Positions 10,290-22,324 are shown, counted from the first letter of the stretch. The stretch is 64,000 bases of DNA from Canna indica (GCA_034359265.1 CP136896.1:11315501-11379500); one strand, 5' to 3'. Notes: generated from the letters alone by a model not told the origin. Made by a program: numbers and translations.

Positions 10290-11750
10290 CGCAAAACCCC
10301 TTAGGGCTATGTCCCCATGCTGCAAACATTAATCAAATCCAAACAATGTTTGAACTTGACCAGAAGAACCGGTTTAGTCATCATATTCGTCGGATTATCC
10401 TGTGTCCCAACATTCTCAATCGCAACGAGCCATTGAGAAATCACATCTCGAACAAAATGATATCTGACATCAATATGTTTTGTTGTCTCATGATACATTT
10501 GATTCTTTGACAAGTGTATGGCACTCCGACTATCACAGTAAACTGAAGTCACACTTAGCTGCATACCCATGTCACCAATCAATCCCTTCAGTCATAAAGC
10601 TTCCTTCACAGCTTCATCTAAAGCCATGTACTCTGCTTCAGTTGTAGACAAAGCAATTGTATTCTGTAGTGTTGCTTTCCAACTGATAGCACTCTGAGAG
10701 ATAGTAAAAACATAACCAGTCAAAGATCTTCGCTTGTCCAAATCTCCAGCATAATCAGAATCCACAAAGCCAACAATTTCAATCACTGAAGTGCCTCTCC
10801 CATATAGACCAAACCTCTGTGTGCAGACCCTTTTAGGTAGCGGAAGATCCATTTCACAGCCTGCCAATGCATCTTTCCCGATTTGTGCATATATATACAC
10901 CTGCTTACAACACTGACATCATGTGAAATATCAGGCCTAGTGCATACCATGGCCTATATGAGACTGCCAACTGCACTAGCATATGGTACCCAAGCCATAT
11001 GCTCCACCTCCTCCTTAGTAATAGGAGACATCTTTGCTGAAAGCTTAAAGTGTGCTGCAAGAGGTGTACCAACTGGCTTGGACTGATGCATCCCGAAATG
11101 CTCAAGTACATCTTCAATATATTTCTGTTGTGATAAGTACAAATTTCCAGAGCATTTATCTCTAATGATCTCCATGCCTCAAAATCTTCTTAGCTGCACC
11201 CAAGTCTTTCATCTTAAACTCACTACTCAACTGAGCTTTCAAAATATGGATCTCAAACACGTTCTTGGAGGCAATTAACATGTCATCAACATACAGCAAC
11301 AAATAAACACACGAACCATCTTCTAACACCTTGTGATAAACACAACTATCATAGTTGCTCATTGTGTATCCACTCCTAGTTATAAACCCATCAAAGCGTT
11401 TATACTATTGTCGAGGTGACTGCTTCAATCCATATAAGGATTTCTTCAACAAGCAAACATAATCTTCCTTTCCTTGGACTATGAATCCCTTTGGCTGATG
11501 CATATAAATATGTTCTTCCAACTCACCAGGCAGAAAATCTATTTTCACATCCATCTGTTCAAGCTCCATATCAAATAGAGCTACCATGGCAAGTAACACA
11601 CGGATAGAAGTATGCTTCACTACTGGAGAGAAAACCTCATTAAAATCAATGCCTTCTTTGTGTGTAAAACCCTTTGCTACCAAACGTGCCTTATACCGTG
11701 CATCCTCAACCCTGGGAATCCCTTCCTTCTTCACAAACTATCGGCCCAAC
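10290..11750 (-). pseudogene. Copia pol fragment: reverse transcriptase (RVT_2) and RNase H
   Basis: In minus-strand order: ARYKARLVAKGFTHKEGIDF (RT start), PVVKHTSIRVLLAM, the catalytic LLLYVDDMLIA near 11280, KPVGTPLAAHFKLS, then RNase H with GFVDSDYAGDLDKRRSLTGY, STTEAEYMALDEA and HIDVRYHFVRD. Breaks: a TAG replaces Trp after LKQSPRQ near 11403, one extra base after KKIL near 11175 shifts the frame, and further short breaks occur near 10905 and 10590. The stop at 10307-10309 after VCSMGT is the normal end of pol. Nothing upstream of RT remains, so it cannot act on its own. Confidence 0.88.
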
Positions 11751-11767
11751 CCTCCTCTTCACAAACT

Positions 11768-11856
11768 AAAGCTCATTTTTTCTCCCAATTAAACTGTGTG
11801 AAACATTTAGCGGAGTGGATTTTAATTTGGATATGAAAATATAATACATCTCAACA
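11768..11856 (-). repeat. Truncated 5' LTR of the Copia relic
   Basis: AAAGCTCATTTTTTCTC through ATCTCAACA repeats 10164-10253 with about ten differences. It ends exactly at the TSD. Only the last ~89 bp (plus-strand view) remain. Confidence 0.85.
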
Positions 11857-11861
11857 AGAAT

Positions 11862-12804
11862 ATAAAGAAATACATTTTCCTATATGTTAATTTTTCTTAT
11901 TCATTTCATTTTATTAATTTTGGCATTTGTAATTCTCATAGAAAAATAATTTGGAGAATCTTTTTTTTTGAAAATAATAATAATTTTATGGATCATGTGC
12001 ACAATGATATTAAAATTAAATAAAAATCATGCCACCTATTGTGATTTTTTATTTTTATTTTTTTAAAAAATTGAACAAAAATCATACTTACACGATGCTA
12101 CAATCTATCTTATCAACTAAGCTATTTTTTTCTTGATAAGATGTATTTTTGAGAGAAGTATATTGAACAATTATTAGCTTGTCTTAATATATGAATTTTT
12201 ATTCACAATTGACATGGTTTAATTTATAAAAATATTTGCTAACAAAGAATAATGTTGGAAATCTTGAAATGTTGTTTTTCACATCATGTACAAATTAAAA
12301 ATTGTACATTGAAATATCATGAAATGAAAAGGTATAAAATGAGTATAAAACATATAAGCATATGATTGAACAAGGAAAAATTAGAAACTTAGTTGGCCTG
12401 GCCATGTTATGATCCCAAGTTGATATATGGATATGAAATCATACATATTGGACTTCATAATTGTCCACTAGACTATACTAAGATATTGAGTCAATTATGG
12501 GTTGGGTGATTCAAAAACAATAATTAGTCCTTTCACATGGTTAATGCATATCATGAGGCCAGGCTATGAACTTAAACTAGGTTAAGAGGCTCCCCTAGTG
12601 AAGTTCATTTTGGTGGCTTCTATTATTGGGGTTGATTGGTTGGCATCAGCATCAAACTCACATGGCCAGCTATAGTTCTTGCTTCTATTATTAGGGCTGG
12701 TTAGAATTAGATGATTGCAAACAGACTCATGCAAACGGCGGCTGCAAACCATCTAGTTGTAAATTAGGTAATCTAGCAACCATCTTATTTTGGAGAAGAA
12801 GCTA
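11862..12804. other. AT-rich intergenic stretch
   Basis: No open frame, RNA gene or paired repeat was found. It is AT-rich with poly-A and poly-T runs. Confidence 0.6.
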
Positions 12805-13854
12805 GTACACAACAAGAAAATTTCGAAATAACGACGTTTATTTTTTGACGTCCGAAGAAGCGTCGAAATATTTAAGGACGGATGCGAAAAAGTTTAAAAA
12901 TATCGACGTCTATATTAGACGTCGATATGTAAAACGGGAAATATGGCGTTTTTTCGTCGAAATGGTGGCGTCGAAACATTTCGACGCCACCTGCGTCGAA
13001 ATATTTTCCCGCGCGAACGCGCGGTCGTCGAAGCAAGTATCACGGGTTGAAAATTTCAACCTGTGAGCGTACGGTAAGCAGCTGAAATTTCATTTCAACT
13101 GCAGAACGTACGAAATTATATATATATATATATAATTTTTTTAAATATTGCTACAGTTCTTTAACTAAATAAATATAAATTTTACCTATAAATTTCACGT
13201 TCACCGCCTAAATTTCTTCTTCCCGCGCGCCTACTTCTTCTTCTTCCTTCGTCTCATCGCTGCTGCCGATCGATTTCTTCGTCCGATTTCTTCCGTCGTC
13301 GAATCAGCAGGTAATTTCTTGCGTCCGATTTCTTCTCCTTCTTCTTTCTTCTTCCGTCGCTGCTCCTTTTTTTTTTTTTTTTTCTTCTTCTTTCTTCTTC
13401 CGTCGCTGCTGCTGCTGTTTTTTTTTTTTCTCCTTCTTTCTTCACGTCGACGAATCCATAATTAACTAATATTTTTTTTTCTTTTCTGTTCATCTCGACG
13501 AAGCAACCGGCGGCCGTAAATTTTGCTCGTCGAATCAGCTCGAGATCCGACTTTTATTCTCAAGTTAGTATAAATTTGATGTTATGCATATATCTTTAGA
13601 TTTAAGATCAGTTATCTTGTTTAATTTTTTTTAAACTATGCTATCATGCTTTAGTTAGCATAATTTAGATACGGCTAATTATCATGTTATATTATGCATG
13701 TTACTGCTTTAGATATTAATTTAGATATTATGCATGTTAATTTCGATATTATGCTTTAGTTACTGCTAACTATGCTATCATGTTATATTATTACTGCTAT
13801 CTTTAGTTAGAATTACTGCTATCTTTGGTTAGATATTATATAGTTACTAATTAA

Positions 13855-14945
13855 TAAATACTATATTATTATTATTATTATGTAATTATTATCACTAATT
13901 AATAATAGTAATAATAATATTATTATTACTGTTATTATTATTATTATTATTATTATTAATACAACTAATTATTATTATTATTATTATTTAATAATAATAA
14001 TAATTATTATTACTGTTATTATTATTATTATTATTGTTATTATTTATTATTATTATTATTACTGTTATTATTATAAATACTATATTATTATTATTATTTA
14101 ATTAATATCACTAATTATTATTATTATTATTATTGTTGTTATTATTATTATTATTAGTATAACTGAATTAATAATATTATTATTATTATTTAATTATGAT
14201 AACTAATTATTATTATTATTATTTATTATAAATACTATATTATTATTATTATTACTGTTATTATTATAAATACTATATTATTATTATTAATTAATTATTA
14301 TCACTAATTAATAATATTATTATTATTGTTGTTATTATTATTATTATTAGTATAACTGAATTAATAATAATAATATTATTATTTAATTATTATCACTAAT
14401 TAATATTATTATTATTACTGTTATTATTATTATTATTGTTATTATTATAAATACTATATTATTATTATTATTATTACTGTTATTATTATAAATACTATAT
14501 TATTATTATTAATTAATTATTATCACTAATTATTATTATTATTATTATTATTATTGTTATTATTATTATTATTAGTATAACTGAATTAATAATAATAATA
14601 TTATTATTTAATTATTATCACTAATTAATAATATTATTATTACTGTTATTATTATAAATACTATATTATTATTATTATTATTATTACTATATTATTTATT
14701 ATTATTATTACTATATTAATATTATTGACATTAATACTATATTATTAATATTATTATTATAAATACTATATTATTAATATTATTATTATAAATACTATAT
14801 TATTATTATTATTATTTAATTAATATTGCTAATTAATATTATAATTATTACTAATTATTATTATTATTATTATAAATACTATATTATTATTATTATTATT
14901 AAATATATTACTAATTATTATTATTATTATTATTATTATTTAAAC
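13855..14945. repeat. Long ATT/TTA microsatellite-like array with higher-order units
   Basis: Nearly 1.1 kb of ATT repeats broken by recurring blocks such as ACTGTTATTATTATAAATAC and TATAACTGAATTAATAAT. The second block occurs near 14158, 14357 and 14576, giving a longer unit of about 200-220 bp. It is AT-only over long stretches and lies inside CACTA-C. Confidence 0.9.
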
Positions 14946-15009
14946 TTATATTAGAGTATATAATTAATTAGAATAATTAAATTTAGAATTCATTAATCAA
15001 GCTTCATAT

Positions 15010-15585
15010 GACGATGCAACAGAATCCAATGAAAGAAATTCCCACGATGCAACATATGACGAGCTTCGACGGCAACAAGAGGCTGCAATGAAAGAAATGC
15101 AGCAAAAACATGATGCTGAGATGAGGGAGGTTCAGCAAAGACTGAACAGAATGGAGCAGATGTGGTTTCAACAACAATTTAATAATTCATCGTCACAGGG
15201 ACTAAATCCAATTATTAATCAAGCTAATATGTTTTCCTCGCCAATTGATTATGTATGTATTTATTTAATTTATTTGTAGTTGATATTTTTAGCATTGTAA
15301 TTAATTAAATATATTTTTTAACAGGATCGATTGTATGTTCCTGAAAGTCTTCCTCATGAAATACCGTCGGCTAATCTCGGAGAAGGTACAAGTAAAGATC
15401 CATTTCTAAACTGTAAGTAATTTATATATTGTCATACTGAATATTTTAATTAATAATATTAAAATTTATATGCTTATAATTGATATAAATGTACAGATAG
15501 AGATGTTGATCCGTATAGAGAAGACGACGAGGAAGAACAAGAAGACGAGGAGGAGCAGGAGGATATGGACGATGATGAAGATTAA
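15010..15585 (+). pseudogene. CACTA-C tnpA-like gene, last three exons
   Basis: Exon to 15252 encodes a charged coiled-coil stretch (KEMQQKHDAEMREVQQRLNR, then MEQMWFQQQF). The next exon, 15325-15412, follows an AG and ends before GTAAGT. The last, 15497-15585, encodes an acidic tail of Asp and Glu ending in TAA. The phase is kept across both introns, and the organisation (coiled coil, then a low-complexity tail before the 3' subterminal repeats) is that of the second gene of plant CACTA elements. The upstream exons are missing, probably replaced by the ATT array. No product can be named with certainty. Confidence 0.55.
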
Positions 15586-16073
15586 ATTATTTAATTTTAT
15601 TTGTAAATAAAATTACTGAGTATTGTTTAAATTAAATTTTGTATTACTGTTCCAATTAAATAAAATTGTGAATTTTGATGATAATTTGATTAATTTTAAA
15701 TTAATTAGCTAATTAATATATTGATTATTGATTATGAGTAAAATTTATTTAAAAAAATAAAAAAAATGGTTAATTAGCATATTGACGCCTGCAGAGGCGT
15801 CAATATGCTAGGCATATTGACGCTTGTTTAGACGTCAATATGCTAAGCATAACGTCGTCGTTTTGGATACTGACGTCTCGTTTCGACTGCACACGTCGTC
15901 GAAATTTAAATCTTTACGCCTGGATAGACGTCAATATTTAAAATTAAGCGGAAGGTTTTTGACACGCGTTTTCGACGGATTCACTGCCGTCAGAATGCAT
16001 ATATTTACTCCCTCCGACGTCAAAATTTCTTTATAATCTGTCGTCAGAATTCCAACGATGTGTTGTAGTGGTA

Positions 16074-16577
16074 AGAGTCTTGAGTTTGTAGGAATAAAAT
16101 TTCAAGGTCATATTTACTTTGCATGATATAATTTGGATGAGATAGAATTTAAGATGAATAAGATCGAATAAAATAGAAATCCAAGAGAATTTTTTAAAAT
16201 CCTATACTATGTTTGTTTTGGCATAGGATAAGAATCATGAATAGGATATAAAATTCATATAATGTGAATTTGGATCTTAAACACATCCCCTCCAAAGGAT
16301 TTCTAACTCAGGCCAACTATGAATTTGGATCAAAATAAATTCACTCAATATTCGGCTCGATTCATATTCATTGCTACAGCAAATAATAAATTTAAATTTT
16401 TATTAAAATTTAAAATTTAATCAATCTTTTTAATTCATCCAAGCAAACGACGACCACAAGTCCATGAGCTGGCTAATGAAGAGCCCAACCAATGCCTATC
16501 ATCCTCCAAAGAATCATAATAGTACCATTTATGACAACAGATAATTTAGTTTATAAAGATTATTTATAGCCTCCCTA

Positions 16578-16608
<31 letters not shown>

Positions 16609-17221
16609 CTGGATGAGAAATTGAGATAACAATTTTTTCATATATAAAATCAACATCTTTCATTGATTTAAAATTTCCAGAACAGTCTCTTTCAACCAAT
16701 TAAATTATTAGATCAAGGCTGGCTGTGATGTGCTGAAACATGGAGGGGTTTCGGTGAGCAATCCAACCTCCATATCTCCCATAAATGTTCGTCAATCTAC
16801 AATTAATTTCGATATGGCTCGGGTGGGTCAGCCGATGAAACTCGGGCTCTTGATTGCATCGATTTAATTTGATATGGACTATACATATATGTGACTAATT
16901 AATTGAGTCCTGCCTTAGGGTCGAGATGAGAAGAGTTCTAGGACTTGCTAATTATATAATGGGGCATTTTTTATGTGATATTTTTGGGATAATTATTTTA
17001 AAAAGTAGACATCTTTATAAGTTTAACAAAAAATTAGTCAAGAGAATATTTTTTGGACAAAAATTACTCTCATTAAATCATTGATACCTTACCCGTATGA
17101 TGAAGAGATGTATCTGTTTCAACAACCCGTTCAGTTGTCGACAACTCGGGATAACTCGTCTATATGTCAACAAAACTATCAATGTTGTCTCTATATGTAA
17201 ACTTCCTGCTATATGTCAACC
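16074..17221. other. Intergenic, with an (AT)n run
   Basis: AT-rich, no gene seen. An AT dinucleotide run lies at about 16581-16608. Confidence 0.55.
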
Positions 17222-17229
17222 CGTCTAAG

Positions 17230-17818
17230 TAGGGGTGAGCATCGGTTCGGTTCGGTTAAAAACCGAACCGAAAATTCGGTTAATTCGGTTCGGTTAACCG
17301 AATTTTCGGTTCGGTTAACCGAATTTTCGGTTCGGTTCGATTAATTTGGTTCGGTTAACCGAAAAAAAAAAATAAAAAATTCAAAGAATGGACTCGAACT
17401 CAGCCCACTGAGAAATTTAATTTAATTTTTACCCTTCTAACCATCTCAGCAAACATTACTATCAATTTATATATAACTTACACCTATTATATATATATAC
17501 CGAATGTTAAATAAATATTATTACACTTCATGGGATTCGAACTCGGGCGGCGGAAAGCCAATATCTAACACTTAACCACCAAGACAAATACCAACATCTA
17601 ATATATATTATTATATATATATATATATACATATATATTCGGTTAATTCGGTAAATTAACCGAACCGTCGGTTAATTTACCGAACCGAGCCGAAAACCGA
17701 ACCCAAAAATTTCTTTAACCGAAAACCGAACCGAAATTAATTCGGTTCGGTTAAATCGGTTTCGGTTCGGTCGGTTTCGGTTCGGTTTCGGTGAATCGGG
17801 GAAGTTTGCTCACCCCTA
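17230..17818. mobile_element. hAT non-autonomous element with TTCGGTT-rich ends
   Basis: TIRs TAGGGGTGAGCA and TGCTCACCCCTA are perfect over 12 bp. The flanks CGTCTAAG (17222-17229) and TGTCTAAG (17819-17826) are an 8-bp TSD with one change. Both ends are followed by tandem TTCGGTTCGGTTAA motifs in opposite orientations. The interior holds two tRNA-like A/B-box modules on the minus strand (17385-17460 and 17525-17590). It has no coding capacity. Confidence 0.88.
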
Positions 17819-17826
17819 TGTCTAAG

Positions 17827-19029
17827 TGTCAGTTGCGTATTGAGTTGCAACTGATGTTGGAACTGGCTTAAGACACAGTGAGTAGTAGATATAAAAATGA
17901 GCATAGAAACACGTAAACACACCAAAGATATGTTTACGCAGTTCAGTGACAATCTCGTCACCTAATCTGCAGGGCCTGCACCGAACAGATGCCCAATCTA
18001 CTATCAACAAAGTACGCTACAAGAGGCATATTATATATCACTCTTTCGACGCCCATTTGTAGATCAATTGGTCCCATATATTCACTACCATCAATGTTGG
18101 TCCATGGACATTTTGCAAAAGAATAAACATTTCGCGCTCTGTTGCCCCCTATAGTCACCCTCGCCTCCTACCGAACTTGGTGAAGGATATCCTTAAATAG
18201 CTTCTTTGAATATGCCTCCCATATATCCTCTATTTGGACTCGAGATTGCGTTTGGTACATTGTTTGATAATGTTATAATGATAATACATATTATCACAAT
18301 ATAGTTTTTCATCTTCAATTTACGGGTAATTAATATAATCTTACTCCGTTTGGCATGTTTGGTCAGCATAGATGATAATCTAAATTTGTAATTTTTGACT
18401 TCATTAAAATTTACCACAAAAAAAAAACTCTTGTCAATATTTGATGACGCTTTGCACGGAGAATAATGTATGAAAGAGAAGATCAATGTTGAAATTTATG
18501 ATTATCATTGGGTGATGATCTACATATCTACCTCCCATTGGCGCTATCCACAAAGTGGTAATGTGGATTGCCAGGGCAAACTGAATTACCGATAAAGTGC
18601 CTGAACCAAATATGATAATTTGTGGGCCCTGAGAATTTAAAAGCCACATTAACAATAATGCAGATAGATTCCTTCATAACAAACGCCCCTTGAATGGCAA
18701 GATACTAGGTATATTTCACTTACAAAACAAAAGTTTGCTAACCGAGTAATTTAATTACGAAAGAACAAAATATAATACATGAAACTCTAACCATAACATA
18801 TCTCTATACTGCTTTAACATATGGGCACATGACTGCCATGACCCTCGAAAGAACCTCTTTAGGCTGTCCTTCTAAAACCTAGAATACAATTACGATAACA
18901 TAAGCAACAATTTAACTAACACATTTATATAAAAACATTATACATACTTTAGACTGTTTAATATAATCTATGATCGTAAGAAGTCGAACGATGGTATAGG
19001 AGCACCTTTGTTAGGCCCATAAGACCTAA
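17827..19029. other. Intergenic; possible LTR and Tourist-like fragments
   Basis: 17880-18010 resembles the R/U5 part of a Copia LTR read backwards (GTTTACGCAGTTCAGTGACA then ATCTGCAGGG). 18248-18686 starts with GCGTTTGGTAC and ends with AACAAACGCC, which could be an old Harbinger-type MITE, but no clean TSD was found. No gene was seen. Confidence 0.3.
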
Positions 19030-19109
19030 ATCACCCTCTAGCCTTTGGAGCTATGCGGCGACTATGTACTAGTGGTGGTGTAGTAGTTGCTGCTGATGGT
19101 GTGTGACCG

Positions 19110-19532
19110 TTGGTGCATGGTGGTGGTGGTACAATGATTGTTGCCACCGAAGGTGATCGCTTGGTTCCTACTATGGCGAGAGGTAGTGATGGTGGTGATA
19201 GATCATTCTCTAAGATGGGTGGTGGTTGTGCGACAACTTTTGGGGTGGGTGGTGATGATGCGATGGCTCGAAGTATGGTTGAACGAAAGGCTAGAGATTT
19301 CGATGTTATGATGGCTCGTACCGTCAGTGCTGCAGTAGCAGTGGAAAATGGAGGCCGTGAAGGTGGTGTAGCTAGTAAACTAGATTTCCGCGATTTGGGC
19401 AATCACCTAATCTCTCATTTTTTAGGTGCAGCCTCGCAACAATCAGATCGGAGGAGGGGTGTCGCCCCTCCTCTCACATTTGCGATGATGATTTTAACAT
19501 CACAAATCATATATTTTCTACTAATGAAGTAG
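19110..19532 (+). other. Open frame of unknown significance (140 codons)
   Basis: This Gly-, Met- and Asp-rich frame overlaps an equally long frame on the other strand (19031-19402, Pro/Ser/Thr-rich). Neither matches a family I recognise. The sequence is made of GGTGGTG-like repeats, which keep several frames open, so chance is a good explanation. The end of the frame contains one of the GGAGGGG hairpins described in the findings. If it is coding, I cannot tell which strand. Confidence 0.2.
19452..19477. repeat. GGAGGAGGGG hairpin
   Basis: GGAGGAGGGG, a short TGTCG loop, then CCCCTCCTCT. Related hairpins lie at 58738-58762, 58824-58848, 60020-60040 and 60083-60110. Confidence 0.6.
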
Positions 19533-19769
19533 ATATTATATATTTTAAAATTTTCTTTTGATTTAGAATTTTCTTTTATTGTTATTTCACTCCTGAAGTT
19601 TTAAATAATGACTTTGACCCACAATGGTACAAACAAATATTAAATTTTGATCGGAATCATCACGTGCACCACCTATGGCAAATCGTTCAAGTTATAAGAA
19701 GAAAATAGTAATTGATCTCCTTATAAATTGAAATCTCAAATATTAATTTTTATCACCGGGAAAAATTAT

Positions 19770-20031
19770 ACTTTTGATCCCATAGTTTTCTTTAATTTTG
19801 GTTTTAGTCCTCGTAGTTTAAAAATTTTGATTTTAGTCTTTACACTAGGAATTGGTCTTTGTCGTCACCTGAGGCATAACAATGCTGACGTGGTAAACAA
19901 CTAACTGGACATTGCTGACGTGACGGTCATTTAAAATACACTAAAAATATGAGGACTAAAACTAAAATCCGACTAAACTATGAGGACTAAAATCAAAATA
20001 TGAGTAAATTATGAGGAGTAAAAAAGAAGTG
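19770..20031. mobile_element. Mutator-like inverted-repeat element
   Basis: The two halves are imperfect inverted copies built on ACTTTTGATCCCATAGTTTT and GGTTTTAGTCCTCGTAGTTT, with the inverse CTATGAGGACTAAAA at the other end. Such TTTTGGTCCCTATAGTTT ends are common in short plant Mutator-like elements. No clear 9-bp TSD. Confidence 0.5.
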
Positions 20032-20189
20032 AATGATCGAAACGAGTAGGAGCAGTTCTCGATGGTGACTGCTCGACTATTTTGCTTATGATATGATACA
20101 GAACGACTTCACAATCTGCAAAATAGGTACACGAATATTAGATACCTATAATGCTCATATAAAATTTTAATTCTCCGACACTTGACACG

Positions 20190-20273
20190 CCAACCTTAGC
20201 TCAATTGGTAGAGCGGAGGATTATAGTTGATTCAGACATCCTTAGGTCGTTGATTTGAATTTGGCATGTTGGA
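20190..20273 (+). pseudogene. tRNA-Tyr pseudogene with intron
   Basis: The order of parts matches plant tRNA-Tyr(GUA): acceptor start CCAACC (normally CCGACC), TTAGCTCAATTGGTAGAGC (A box), an anticodon arm split by a short intron (GGATTATAG, 11 bases, then ATCCTTAG) and a degraded T arm (GATTTGAATTTGG). About ten positions differ from the standard sequence and all but one are C-to-T or G-to-A. The anticodon at 20223-20225 now reads ATA instead of GTA. TTTT follows at 20274-20277, the remains of a Pol III terminator. It is not expected to be a working tRNA. Confidence 0.78.
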
Positions 20274-20277
20274 TTTT

Positions 20278-21840
20278 GAAAAGTTATAATTTTTTCTTCT
20301 ACTTGATCATTCTTTCCAAATATAGGACCATTGGGCCCGGTCAAATCAGACCCAGCGGTGCTCCTTCAGTACCGGACCAAACCGCACTTTTACGAGCCAA
20401 TTATTTTGTGCGGAAGAACCCGTGCGACACCCTTGCATCTCGTGGAAGGGATAAGCCTACCATCTCAAATTTGGCTTTTCGACTTAACATTATAGGGCAT
20501 GTGTTTGCCATCATAGCAATCTCGAGCACCATATCTGTGCCCCCAAAAGATCATGTTGGCCGAATGATATTGAAGGCGTAAAGTAAAATAATATTTACAG
20601 GACTATAGATGCAAGAAAACATAAAATCGAGTGTAGGAAGAACTCCGCAAATTATCTTAGGCGAAGATCAAGTGGTCACACACCTATATGGGCAGCTCGT
20701 TCGTCTTAACCCAATGCAACTGCTTTATTTGTCAATGCTCTCCTACATTATACATGATATCCCTAACCCCCAAGTGCGACCCCCAAGGTTTCCAAAAGCA
20801 CGAGGAGCCCGACAAAATCGTGGCTAGCTGAGATGGTGATTTTCCATGGTCACAATCATGCAGATTGCAAGAAAATTGCTCCGCTTAGTTGCAGCGCACC
20901 GTTCTCGCTCCGCTCAACGTTCGCTGCTCCGCTCGCACAGTACAGCAATGTTTGCCCAACCATGGCTAGAGAGACAGAGTTGCTTTGCCTAGTTTGCCTA
21001 GCCATGGGCTGAAATGCGCACCAAGCATCGAATGACATCGAAATGCATCCAACTTGTACCGTGGGATCCTGGGTCACACAAGGGTTATTACAAGACCCTT
21101 ATGAATTATAAAAAAATCAAAATTATATGGACTCGAAAATATATTGACAAACATGTAAGGAACATTCCACCATGATTCGTTGTTGCTCAAACAAATCAAA
21201 AAATCCCTAACAGCACTACTTCATCTAGGGGGCTTCGCCCAACTACACCCCTGAGTCAGACCTGTGCAAGACTAAGCGGCTCTGTCTAGGGACCCCACCT
21301 GACCACACAAAGATACCAACATCCTACCTTATCAGGAGAGATACACAATTACGAACCCGCTATCTGCAGGACCAATCTCGACCCATTCTAGGCAATATCA
21401 CCGTGAGATCTCCGGGCGACGTCATCTCCTCCAATTGTAATAAATACTGACACGACGCGCATCAGGTAACCCGAATTTTCCAATTTCCATTAGCTCCACC
21501 TGGGAGTCCCACTGACTTGAGAGTCAGAGTGTCTTTTGCAGGTCCCTCGCCGACGTCGAACCAAATAAGGAGAGACATCAAATCCGACTAGAAGGCTTCA
21601 GCTCTCAAGCCGGAACAATAACTATTCTATATATATATATATCAACTTTCCACGTGAAACAATTAAATGATCATGTGACAATTATTGTAAATAATTGTTC
21701 CCTACATTGAGCAATTAATTGTCCATTGAGCAATTAATTGTGCATAATTTTTTTTTGACCATTCATGTGGCCTGAAGGTGCCGTATTTCACATGTCATTC
21801 AATGACACAATAAACAATCACCATATGAATATATATATGA
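20278..21840. other. Intergenic with LTR-like fragment
   Basis: No gene is recognised. 21430-21570 resembles the U5 end of Tat-type Gypsy LTRs (ACTTGAGAGTCAGAGTGTCT then TTTGCAGGTCCC), a form seen again at 55350-55390. The matching partner and coding parts are absent. Small open frames at 20255-20581 and 20609-20827 match nothing I know. The last part is AT-rich. Confidence 0.35.
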
Positions 21841-21850
21841 ATATTTCACC

Positions 21851-22324
21851 TAGAGATGGCAATGAGCCAGGCCCGCCCATGGGCAGCAAGGGCCCGACTC
21901 GATTTTGGGCCGTGCTTGATCCGGCCCGACTGTGCTCAAGGGACGGGCTGGGCTCGCCCGCTTGGGCACGTGGGCCGTGCTCGGCACGACACGGGCCCGG
22001 CTAGGCCCAATCGGGCCCGACCTTGTGCCGACAGGCTAGGCCTGGTGCCACCCAAACCTAGCCTGGTCTGCACCCAGGCTTGGCCTAATTTTTTGTGCTA
22101 GGCTTGAGCATAATATATTATACTTAGTAAAATTATATTAAAAATAAATAAGAAGTCTTGGTGTGGTGGTTAGTTCACCAAAAGAAATAATGAAGGTCGG
22201 TGGTTCAAGTCTCACCATTGGACCTTTATATTTCATTTTAAAAAAAATTCGGGCCGGCACCGGGCTGGGCCGCCCCTTTCAATAGTCGGGCGTATTAGTC
22301 GGGCACGGCTAATTGCCACCTCTA
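21851..22324. mobile_element. hAT non-autonomous element, GC-rich ends
   Basis: Ends TAGAGATGGCAAT and ATTGCCACCTCTA are near-perfect inverted repeats. TSD ATTTCACC at 21843-21850 and 22325-22332 is exact. The first 230 bp is full of GGGCC/GGCCC motifs and the last 80 bp mirrors part of it. One tRNA-like module lies at 22155-22228 (TGGTGTGGTGGTTAGTTCAC ... GGTGGTTCAAGTCTCACC). No coding capacity. Confidence 0.92.

Larger units (their letters stand above)
9818..11856 (-). mobile_element. Decayed Copia LTR retrotransposon, deleted between the 5' LTR and RT
   Basis: Read on the minus strand, it runs from a truncated 5' LTR (11768-11856) straight into the reverse transcriptase and RNase H region (10290-11750), then a purine tract (complement of AATCTCCACCTT, 10254-10265) and a full 3' LTR (9818-10253). 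TSD AGAAT at 9813-9817 and 11857-11861. PBS, gag, protease and integrase are missing: the LTR end and the RT start are joined near 11750-11768. It begins 88 bp after the DUF241 stop codon, so its 3' LTR may supply or disturb the 3' end of that gene's transcript. Confidence 0.9.
12808..16070 (+). mobile_element. CACTA transposon, family C, non-autonomous
   Basis: Ends CACAACAAGAAAA (12808; one base off the usual CACTACAAGAAAA) and TGTGTTGTAGTG (ending 16070), flanked by TSD GTA (12805-12807 and 16071-16073). Subterminal motifs GACGTC and TTGACG/CGTCAA recur in both orientations within 300 bp of each end (for example GACGCCTGCAGAGGCGTCAA near 15784). Inside are a CT-rich leader (13210-13500), a ~1.1 kb ATT array, and the last exons of a tnpA-like gene. 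No transposase core is present. Length 3263 bp. Confidence 0.88.

Noticed and set aside
13254..13493. Lys/Glu-rich protein on the minus strand
   Set aside because: It is the complement of the CT-rich leader of CACTA-C and is low complexity only.
18248..18686. Tourist/Harbinger-type MITE
   Set aside because: GCGTTTGGTAC and AACAAACGCC are suggestive, but I could not find a TSD or an extended terminal repeat.
19031..19402. Pro/Ser-rich open frame on the minus strand
   Set aside because: It overlaps a frame of similar length on the other strand, no family is recognised, and low-complexity GGTGGTG repeats keep both open.
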